Below, in pieces: positions 1 to 5,228 of a stretch of 5,228 bases of DNA. The first letter of the stretch is position 1. Each line of letters starts with the position of its first letter. The position numbers and the translations under genes were made by a program. Under the pieces are notes generated by a model that saw only the letters and a list, made by a program, of their open reading frames with translations, did no database searches and was not told the origin of the DNA. Source of the stretch: JAHEYG01 sp044229775 (GTDB taxonomy: Bacteria; Bacteroidota; Bacteroidia; B-17B0; Aurantibacillaceae); contig JBGASH010000211.1 of assembly GCA_044229775.1 (NCBI GenBank), forward strand, positions 1 to 5,228. Reading direction: 5' to 3'.

Positions 1-580
1 ATTTTTCTTTATAGATATTTTTTCCGTTAAGTAAGGTGCCATAAATAATGGTTCCGGGTTTTTGCACTAATTCCTTTAGTTCAACATACTTTACTTTCAC
101 CCGTAAAAATGACCCCATGGCCGATTGAATGGTTTTTGGATTATACAGATCGGTACTATGAGGCGAACAAAAGATCTGAGAAATACCAAACCAATCGGCT
201 ATACGTAAAATAGTACCAAGGTTTCCGGGATCGCGAATATCGTCGAGGTAAAGCGAAAAATGTTTACTAAGATCAAAATCAGTTTTAACTTCTTCGAAAT
301 ACCGGCATACCGCCAGTACTTTATTTGGGGCGGTAAGCATACTGATCTTTTTTAATTCTTCTTCTAAAACCACCGTAAATTTTAATTTATGCTTTACGAT
401 CAGATCCGATTGCGTTTCGAGATAACCTTTGGTTAAAAAAAGTTCAGTAACAAGTCCCGGATCGTTCTCAATTATCTCATCGCATATTTTTGTTCCCTCG
501 GCAATGAACGAATTGGCGCTATCGCGGTATTTTTTAATATGAAGCGCTGTTACCTGCTTAATTTGGTTTTTACTAATCAT
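1..580 (-). CDS. TrmH/SpoU-family RNA 2'-O-methyltransferase, 3' end missing
   Basis: A SAM-dependent enzyme expected to methylate a ribose 2'-OH in rRNA or tRNA in the cytosol; the exact target cannot be told. From the ATG at 578-580 the frame is open for 193 codons and runs off the window. Residues 1 to about 90 look like the SpoU substrate-binding domain (KYRDSANSFIAEGTKICDEI near 18-37). Motif I of the SPOUT fold is clear at about 113-133, with DDIRDPGNLGTILRIADWFG; Asn120 and Arg126 have the same six-residue spacing as the conserved Asn/Arg pair of TrmH. Motif II is at 146-161 (YNPKTIQSAMGSFLRV). Motif III, the SAM-binding knot, lies beyond position 1; family members are usually about 240-260 residues, so some 50-65 residues are missing. 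No convincing Shine-Dalgarno precedes the start. The gene is divergent from the TamL-like gene, 39 bp apart. Family assignment is secure; rlmB, trmH or another subtype is not decided. Confidence 0.92.
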   Translation of the reverse strand, partial: MISKNQIKQVTALHIKKYRDSANSFIAEGTKICDEIIENDPGLVTELFLTKGYLETQSDLIVKHKLKFTVVLEEELKKISMLTAPNKVLAVCRYFEEVKTDFDLSKHFSLYLDDIRDPGNLGTILRIADWFGISQIFCSPHSTDLYNPKTIQSAMGSFLRVKVKYVELKELVQKPGTIIYGTLLNGKNIYKEK

Positions 581-596
581 AATTTAAGACTAAATT
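581..596. repeat. Small inverted repeat in the divergent gap
   Basis: AATTTA (581-586) and TAAATT (591-596) form a perfect 6-bp inverted repeat with a 4-bp spacer, touching the methyltransferase start codon. The right arm with its leading C (CTAAATT, 590-596) recurs directly at 605-611. It could be an operator or part of overlapping promoters, but AT-rich 6-bp arms arise easily by chance. No good TTTG / TAnnTTTG promoter pair was found for either gene in this 39-bp gap. Confidence 0.25.
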
Positions 597-619
597 CGCA
601 GGAGCTAAATTAACCAATA

Positions 620-3103
620 TTGAGCAATAATTGGCGTTTAAAAATAGGGTCTTTCTGTGTGCTGGCGCTGATAACGTTTTCGGCTTGTAATACAACAAAG
701 CATTTAAAGGAGAACGAATTCCTTATCGAAAAAAACAAGATCATTGATCGCGGAAAAACAAAAATTGCTACCGATAATATCGAAGCGTTTATTCGTCAAA
801 AACCCAATCGGAAAACGTTGGGATTGTTCTCTTTTAATTTATGGCTCTATAATAAGATAAACAAGGAAAAAGTATTTGCTCAAAAAGAAAAAAGGAATCA
901 GAAATACGATGCCATCAACGCCAAACGCATCGAGAAAAATAATATCAAGAACGAAAAACGGGCAAAAAAAGTAATGAAACCTAAGGATCCTAAATTAAAG
1001 GATAAAGAAAAGCTCACCTTTAAGGAAAGTTTGCTCGACATTGCCGAAGAACCCGTGATCCTGGATTCATCGGCCGCAAACCAAACGGCGTCACAGATCT
1101 CGCGTTACCTTTTTTCAAAAGGGTATTTTTATCCCAATGTAAAAGACAGTATCGTTTTTAGTAAGCGGGGTAAAAAAGCAAAAGTGTTTTATGTGATGAG
1201 GCCTGGCAAACCGTATGCTATCGATAAATTAAGTTATTCAATTCCTGATACTGCTTTGTCGAAATATGTTTATGCCGATTCTAGTTCATGTTTAATTAAG
1301 CATGGTTCCAATTTTGATGCCGATATTATGCAGTTGGAACGCGAGCGTATAACGGCAAATATGCTGGATAATGGTTATTATTTTTTTGAGCAGGATTACG
1401 TGTATTTTAATATCGATTCGCTCGGCGGGAATAAAAAAGTAAATGTGTCCATTTGTACAAAGCAATTTCCGGTATTTGCCAGTAGCGAAAAAGATTCGAT
1501 CATCTACCAGGATCATCAGCAATATAAAATAAATAATATTTACGTCATCACTGAAAATATCAAGGGGTCGTATAAAGATGAATATTTTAAGGATACCGCC
1601 ATTTACAACGACCTTTTATTCTTAATGAATCATCCGTTGCTTATAAGAAAAAGTGTTGTTGCCGGATGTATTTCAATAGAGAAGGATGCGTTATTTAAAA
1701 AGAGTATAGCCGAAAAAACCTATAAACGCCTCTTAAACCTTGGTATCTTTAAAACGGTATTGATTCAATTTGTAAAGAGCGAAAGGCGAAGGAATCGTTT
1801 AGATTGTTACATTATATGTTTCCCAATAACCAAACAATCTTTATCAGCGCAAACAGAAGGAACTAATACTTCCGGTAACCTTGGTATTGATGGAAGTTTG
1901 GTGTATCAAAACAAAAACATCCTGAAAGGCGCTGAGCTTTTTGAGATCGTGCTTAGCGGGGCGGTATCGGCCCAAAAGCAATTCAACACCACTTCCAGCC
2001 TTTCCGATCTAAATGCCGCGAAAAAAACCTTCAACACTATACAATTTGGACCCGAAGTTAATTTTTCGGTACCACGTACATTCTTTCCGTTCTCACTGGT
2101 TCCTTTTTTCAGAAACACCTCTACACCCCATACCTATGTTAAAACATCATTAAACTATCAGTCGCGGCCCGAGTTTAACCGAAGCATTACCGATATTAGT
2201 TATGGCTTTGGTTTTAAATCAAAGAATGGGGTTTTCAGACACGATATTATTCCGCTGGAGATCTATGGCGTTAAAGCGCGACTCTTTGGAAGCTTTGAGG
2301 AGAACCTTAAAAATCTCAATGATTATTTTCTTCTTAATTCGTTCATTAATCACATCACTACACTTTCAAAATATTCTATCACTTTTAATAATCAAAATAC
2401 TGCCAAAGGAAAGATCCTTCAGTATTTAAGGGTCGACCTATCTTCATCCGGAAATCTTTTAAGAGCCTTCAATGAAATAACGCATCAAAAAAAGGACAGT
2501 CTGGGCCGCTATACGTTATTGAACGTTCCGTTTGCACAGTTTTTAAAGATCAATACCGACTATAGAGTTTATATTTCAATCCGTAAAAAAAGCCGCCTCG
2601 TTTTCAGAGTGGCCGGAGGTTTAGGAAAGCCGTTAACCAACTTAAAAGTTTTGCCGTACGAGCAAAGTTTTTTCAGCGGAGGGCCTAACAGTGTTAGAGC
2701 GTGGCGCGCACGTACATTGGGTCCAGGTGGTTATACACAGCCGGCAAGTGATAACAGTCGTTACGATAAGATAGGCGATATGATCATGGAGGGAAATGTG
2801 GAATACCGTTTTCATATTTTCAAAGATTTTTTTGGGGCCTGGTTTACCGATATTGGAAATATCTGGTTACTGCATTCAGATCCAAATAAACCCGGCGGCC
2901 AATTTCAATTCAATAAATTTTATAATGAGTTTGCCGTTGGATCGGGGTTTGGTATAAGATGGGATCTGAGTTTTTTTGTACTTCGTTTAGACGCGGCAAT
3001 GCCAATTAAAAATCCGAAATACCCCGAAGGCGACCGATTTACATTTAATAAAAAACCACTTAGTCAAACGATCCTCAATTTCGGAATTGGTTATCCGTTT
3101 TAA
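620..3103 (+). CDS. tamL: TamL-like BamA/TamA-family outer membrane lipoprotein
   Basis: An Omp85-superfamily protein of 827 residues, expected to sit in the outer membrane as a beta-barrel with periplasmic POTRA domains and to help insert or export envelope components with TamB. Seen: a lipoprotein signal at 1-23 ending in a lipobox (FSAC, Cys23); POTRA-like segments at about 33-195 (interrupted), 197-280 and 300-402; a barrel at about 405-827. The loop-6 signature is SGGPNSVRAWRARTLGPGGY (686-705), with VRAW in place of the VRGF of BamA, and the chain ends FGIGYPF with the terminal aromatic typical of outer-membrane barrels. The lipid anchor separates TamL from TamA and BamA. Residues after Cys23 (NTTKHLKE) lack an acidic surface-export signal, so the N terminus should face the periplasm. 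Start: an in-frame TAA at 611 leaves only TTG at 620 able to include the signal peptide; AGGAG at 600-604 lies 15 bases upstream, rather far. Odd: a Lys/Arg-rich insertion at about 79-131. No tamB is present in the window. Confidence 0.85.
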   Translation: MSNNWRLKIGSFCVLALITFSACNTTKHLKENEFLIEKNKIIDRGKTKIATDNIEAFIRQKPNRKTLGLFSFNLWLYNKINKEKVFAQKEKRNQKYDAINAKRIEKNNIKNEKRAKKVMKPKDPKLKDKEKLTFKESLLDIAEEPVILDSSAANQTASQISRYLFSKGYFYPNVKDSIVFSKRGKKAKVFYVMRPGKPYAIDKLSYSIPDTALSKYVYADSSSCLIKHGSNFDADIMQLERERITANMLDNGYYFFEQDYVYFNIDSLGGNKKVNVSICTKQFPVFASSEKDSIIYQDHQQYKINNIYVITENIKGSYKDEYFKDTAIYNDLLFLMNHPLLIRKSVVAGCISIEKDALFKKSIAEKTYKRLLNLGIFKTVLIQFVKSERRRNRLDCYIICFPITKQSLSAQTEGTNTSGNLGIDGSLVYQNKNILKGAELFEIVLSGAVSAQKQFNTTSSLSDLNAAKKTFNTIQFGPEVNFSVPRTFFPFSLVPFFRNTSTPHTYVKTSLNYQSRPEFNRSITDISYGFGFKSKNGVFRHDIIPLEIYGVKARLFGSFEENLKNLNDYFLLNSFINHITTLSKYSITFNNQNTAKGKILQYLRVDLSSSGNLLRAFNEITHQKKDSLGRYTLLNVPFAQFLKINTDYRVYISIRKKSRLVFRVAGGLGKPLTNLKVLPYEQSFFSGGPNSVRAWRARTLGPGGYTQPASDNSRYDKIGDMIMEGNVEYRFHIFKDFFGAWFTDIGNIWLLHSDPNKPGGQFQFNKFYNEFAVGSGFGIRWDLSFFVLRLDAAMPIKNPKYPEGDRFTFNKKPLSQTILNFGIGYPF

Positions 3104-3121
3104 AATATTTATCTATGTAAT

Positions 3122-3994
3122 ATGAAAGTGACGGGTTTTACCATTATAAGAAACGCCATAAAATACGATTATCCGGTGGTGGAAGCCATTACTTCGGTAT
3201 TGCCCGTTTGCGATGAATTTTTGGTAAGCGTAGGAAAAAGCGACGACGATACCTTAGGATTGATCAAAAGCATCAACTCGCCAAAAATTAAGATCATGGA
3301 AACGGTTTGGGATGATAGTTTACGGGAAGGCGGAAAGCTGCTGTCGATAGAAACAAATAAAGCCTTTGACGCCATTGATAAAGCCAGCGATTGGTGTTTT
3401 TATATACAAAGTGATGAGGTAATTCACGAAAAAGATCATGATGCTATTCGTGCCGCCATGGAAAGATATAAGGATGATGCTGCAGTTGAAGGTTTATTGT
3501 TTAATTACGTTCATTTTTACGGTAGCTACAACTACATTGGTAATTCTCGTAATTGGTACAGAAAAGAGATCAGGATCATTAAGAACAATAAGGCTATCCG
3601 TTCGTACAAGGATGCTCAGGGATTTCGTAAATTGGATAATGAAAAACTTCATGTAAAAGAAATAAACGCGGCTGTTTATCATTATGGATGGGTAAAACCT
3701 CCCAAGGCGCAGCAGGCAAAACAGGAAAGCTTTCATAAAATGTGGCATAGCGATAAGTGGATGAAAGAAAATGTTTCGGAAGTGGAAGAGTTTAATTATT
3801 CCAACAACGATCTGCTCCAGGAATTTAAAGGAACTCACCCAAAAGTAATGGATAACCGTGTGGCTAAACAAAACTGGAAATTTAACTACGATCCAAAAAA
3901 AATAAACTTATCGCTTAAAGATAAACTTCTTTTATTTATTGAAAGACAGAGCGGGTGGCGAGTGGGCGAGTATAAAAATTATAAGATCGTATAA
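3122..3994 (+). CDS. GT2-like (GT-A fold) glycosyltransferase
   Basis: A predicted cytosolic glycosyltransferase of 290 residues that would transfer a sugar from a nucleotide-sugar donor to a glycan or lipid acceptor; donor and acceptor cannot be read from the sequence. The N terminus (VTGFTIIRNAIKYDYPVVEA, 3-22) is the first Rossmann-like strand and helix of a GT-A domain. DEFLVSVGKSDDDT (31-44) is the second strand region, and FYIQSDEVIHE (93-103) carries the xDE metal-site motif in the position of DxD (Asp98, Glu99). NWYRKEIRI (144-152) and YHYGWVKPP (186-194) are further conserved-looking blocks. There is no signal peptide or obvious membrane helix, unlike processive GT2 synthases. The length fits a complete single-domain enzyme. 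ATG 3122 follows the tamL stop by 18 bp with no Shine-Dalgarno, which is normal for Bacteroidota, and the pair is probably co-transcribed. A role in lipopolysaccharide or other surface-glycan synthesis is inferred from context only. Confidence 0.82.
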   Translation: MKVTGFTIIRNAIKYDYPVVEAITSVLPVCDEFLVSVGKSDDDTLGLIKSINSPKIKIMETVWDDSLREGGKLLSIETNKAFDAIDKASDWCFYIQSDEVIHEKDHDAIRAAMERYKDDAAVEGLLFNYVHFYGSYNYIGNSRNWYRKEIRIIKNNKAIRSYKDAQGFRKLDNEKLHVKEINAAVYHYGWVKPPKAQQAKQESFHKMWHSDKWMKENVSEVEEFNYSNNDLLQEFKGTHPKVMDNRVAKQNWKFNYDPKKINLSLKDKLLLFIERQSGWRVGEYKNYKIV

Positions 3995-4000
3995 GTTAAA

Positions 4001-4026
4001 AGCCCCTCACCTTGCGGAGAGGGGCT
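4001..4026. terminator. Hairpin between convergent genes, probable bidirectional terminator
   Basis: AGCCCCTC (4001-4008) pairs perfectly with GAGGGGCT (4019-4026), giving a GC-rich 8-bp stem. The 10-base loop can close two further C-G pairs (CC 4010-4011 with GG 4016-4017) beyond an A-A mismatch. It sits 6 bp after the glycosyltransferase stop and 19 bp from the stop of the convergent plug-domain gene. The U tract is weak on both strands: TTT at 4031-4033 after GCGG on the plus strand, and TTTAACTTA directly after the stem on the minus strand. Termination of the minus-strand gene is therefore the better case. Confidence 0.75.
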
Positions 4027-4045
4027 GCGGTTTAAAAGCGATCTG

Positions 4046-4873
4046 TTATTTTTTGTAATTCGCTTTCTCTTCTTCAATTTCTTTTTTTCGTTTTATTTCT
4101 TCCTCTATCTGCATTTTTTCTCTTTTTTTCTGTTCCTGCCTTTCTTCAAATTCCTGCTCCCAAATATGTTTTGCTCTTATACCACTAAAATAGTCGCGTG
4201 TGGTAATGATCACTGTTCCGCTGGTAAGATCGCCATACATGGCAGGAACGCCGCCGGTTATTACCGTTAAATTTTCAATTCCTAATCCTGGTACAGCGGT
4301 AGGTTGTAGCGATTTTACACCATCTACAAAATACGATTCGGCGCCATCTCTTCCGCCGCGAAAGTGTAAATGGTTTTTATTGTCGGCCACCACATCGGAG
4401 GCCATCGAAGTTATGGCTTCCGAAATATCGCCTCTACCTATAGCGCGATGCAGTAATTCTTCGTAGCCAATACTTTTTGCCGTTATCATGCTTTTATCTA
4501 CTATTGGTTTTTCATACGGTACTTCTATCACCACTTCGGTTAAAGTATTTACACTCATTTTCACATCCACGTAGGTGGGTTCGTTTGGGTCAACCGTTAT
4601 TTTTGATAATCGTGTCGAAGCGTGTTCCATATCCATTACTGTAAGTTCATATATTCCCGCGTTAAGCGGCTTGTAAACATACTTACCGTTTATATCGGTG
4701 GTGGTACCTCCAATTAAATTACCGCCCTGAGTTATTTTAATAATTGCGGCAACGACCGGATTAAATTCATTATCGGTTACCAATCCTCTTATTTCGCCAA
4801 AAGAGTTTTGGGCTTCAGTAATTTGTATTGCCCAAAATGTAAGGACAAATACGGTTAGTTTTAATGTTTTCAT
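4046..4873 (-). CDS. Exported CarboxypepD_reg + TonB-plug protein without a barrel
   Basis: Exported protein of 275 residues; function unknown. Residues 1-21 are a Sec signal peptide (MKTLKLTVFV..., likely cut after TEA). Residues about 25-108 form a carboxypeptidase-regulatory-like beta-sandwich (GEIRGLVTDNEFNPVVAAI, then GTTTDINGKY) as found at the N terminus of Bacteroidota TonB-dependent receptors. LTEVVIEVPY (111-120) resembles a TonB box. Residues about 125-230 are a plug domain: FRGGRDGAESYFVDGV (171-186) and GGVPAMYGDLTSGTVIITTR (207-226). A receptor would then have some 500 or more barrel residues; here the chain becomes a Lys/Glu/Arg-rich predicted coiled coil (about 236-275) and stops just before a terminator. 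Being barrel-less, it is expected in the periplasm, perhaps binding TonB, a receptor or a small ligand; this is inference. An ATG at 4900 would add nine residues before the signal peptide, so 4873 was chosen. No clear promoter was found upstream. Confidence 0.83.
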   Translation of the reverse strand: MKTLKLTVFVLTFWAIQITEAQNSFGEIRGLVTDNEFNPVVAAIIKITQGGNLIGGTTTDINGKYVYKPLNAGIYELTVMDMEHASTRLSKITVDPNEPTYVDVKMSVNTLTEVVIEVPYEKPIVDKSMITAKSIGYEELLHRAIGRGDISEAITSMASDVVADNKNHLHFRGGRDGAESYFVDGVKSLQPTAVPGLGIENLTVITGGVPAMYGDLTSGTVIITTRDYFSGIRAKHIWEQEFEERQEQKKREKMQIEEEIKRKKEIEEEKANYKK

Positions 4874-4996
4874 AGTTAAGTTTATACCGCCTTTCGGCAT
4901 TTATTATTATTTATTGGGGATGTGTCTTTTATTATTAGGCGCAGTTGATAGCCATTTCCATAAAAAAGGTCATTTAACACATTTTGGGGTATAAAT

Positions 4997-5029
4997 TTTG
5001 GGTTTGGATTGATTTTTGTTTTAACTTTA
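4997..5029 (+). promoter_or_regulatory. Possible Bacteroidota-type promoter for the exported protein at 5047
   Basis: TTTG at 4997-5000 and TAACTTTA at 5022-5029 resemble the Bacteroidota -33 (TTTG) and -7 (TAnnTTTG) elements, with a 21-base spacer and one mismatch in the -7 box. Transcription would begin near 5034-5037, giving a leader of about 10-13 bases before the ATG. The region is T/G-rich, so a chance match is quite possible. Confidence 0.4.
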
Positions 5030-5046
5030 TCTAAAATTTATATACC

Positions 5047-5228
5047 ATGAAAAAAACGATCATTACACTTTCAGCTTTATTTATGATTGCGTCATTAACT
5101 GTTACTGCACAGGATGATAAAAAGAAAAAGGAACCGGCAACTGAGCAAACTCAACTTAACGGTGCTAAAACAACTGAAGCTAAACCTGCTGATGCTAAGC
5201 CTACAGGCGGAACGCGCATGGCAATAAG
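5047..5228 (+). CDS. Small exported Lys/Ala/Pro-rich protein, 3' end missing
   Basis: The first 60 codons of an unrecognised protein, running off the window. MKKTIITLSALFMIASLTVTA (residues 1-21) is a classic Sec signal peptide with a V-T-A cleavage site. There is no lipobox, so the product should be soluble in the periplasm or secreted. The mature start is highly charged (QDDKKKKEPATEQ, 22-34), followed by a low-complexity Ala/Lys/Pro/Thr stretch with AKP twice (46-48 and 50-52) and then GGTRMAI. This may be a linker before a folded domain outside the window, or the protein may be wholly disordered. The gene is divergent from the plug-domain gene, with 173 bp between start codons. ATG 5047 is chosen because it gives the complete signal peptide; no Shine-Dalgarno is visible. 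Confidence 0.72.
   Translation, partial: MKKTIITLSALFMIASLTVTAQDDKKKKEPATEQTQLNGAKTTEAKPADAKPTGGTRMAI

Noticed and set aside
591..598. TAAATTCG as a -7 promoter box for tamL
   Set aside because: It has one mismatch to TAnnTTTG, but the nearest upstream TTTG (562-565) is 25 bases away, too far for the usual spacing.
1292..1522. Reverse-strand open frames inside tamL (also 1906-2118) and inside the glycosyltransferase (3494-3871)
   Set aside because: They lie wholly within well-supported genes on the other strand, and their translations show no recognisable domain or plausible start context.
2202..2429. A plus-strand frame inside the tamL barrel that resembles a membrane peptide
   Set aside because: It is an out-of-frame reading of barrel codons; the tamL frame is continuous through it.
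3115..3120. ATGTAA start-stop pair just before the glycosyltransferase start
   Set aside because: A one-codon frame can affect initiation, but six bases in an AT-rich gap are easily due to chance.
4200..4466. Plus-strand open frame opposite the plug domain
   Set aside because: It is antisense to conserved plug codons and shows no domain of its own.
4046..4900. The plug-domain gene as a decayed, truncated TonB-dependent receptor
   Set aside because: The frame is intact, the tail is a coherent charged helix and a terminator follows at once with no barrel remnant. A pseudogene would be expected to leave downstream receptor sequence.
4874..4900. Use of the upstream ATG at 4900 for the plug-domain gene
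   Set aside because: It adds MPKGGINLT before a signal peptide that is already complete and typical from 4873; an internal start fits better, although the longer form is not excluded.

Overview
The window looks like chromosome of a Bacteroidota bacterium. The evidence is a TamL-type outer membrane lipoprotein, a CarboxypepD_reg plus TonB-plug protein, start codons with no convincing Shine-Dalgarno sequence, moderate AT-richness, and a TTTG / TAnnTTTG-like promoter before the last gene. No species can be named from the sequence, and nothing points to a phage, transposon, CRISPR array or RNA gene.

Layout: (1) 1-580, minus strand: most of a TrmH/SpoU-family RNA 2'-O-methyltransferase, cut by the window edge before its third motif. 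(2) A 39-bp divergent gap with a small palindrome. (3) 620-3103, plus strand: an 827-residue TamL/BamA-like protein with a lipoprotein signal, POTRA domains and a 16-strand-type barrel, probably starting at TTG. (4) 3122-3994, plus strand: a 290-residue cytosolic glycosyltransferase 18 bp downstream, probably in the same transcript. (5) 4001-4026: a strong hairpin between convergent genes, likely a shared terminator. (6) 4046-4873, minus strand: an exported protein with a carboxypeptidase-regulatory-like domain, a TonB-receptor plug domain and a charged coiled-coil tail, but no beta-barrel. (7) A 173-bp divergent regulatory gap. (8) 5047 to the window end, plus strand: the start of a small exported Lys/Ala/Pro-rich protein of unknown function.

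The common theme is the cell envelope. tamL and the glycosyltransferase form a plausible two-gene unit for outer-membrane biogenesis and surface glycan synthesis. The methyltransferase is an ordinary housekeeping neighbour. The most unusual item is the barrel-less plug protein, which keeps the plug core and a TonB-box-like stretch but ends in a Lys/Glu-rich helix directly before a terminator, so it looks like a designed short protein rather than a decayed receptor. The second is a Lys/Arg-rich insertion inside the first POTRA region of TamL. No complete new multi-gene system is demonstrable from this window.
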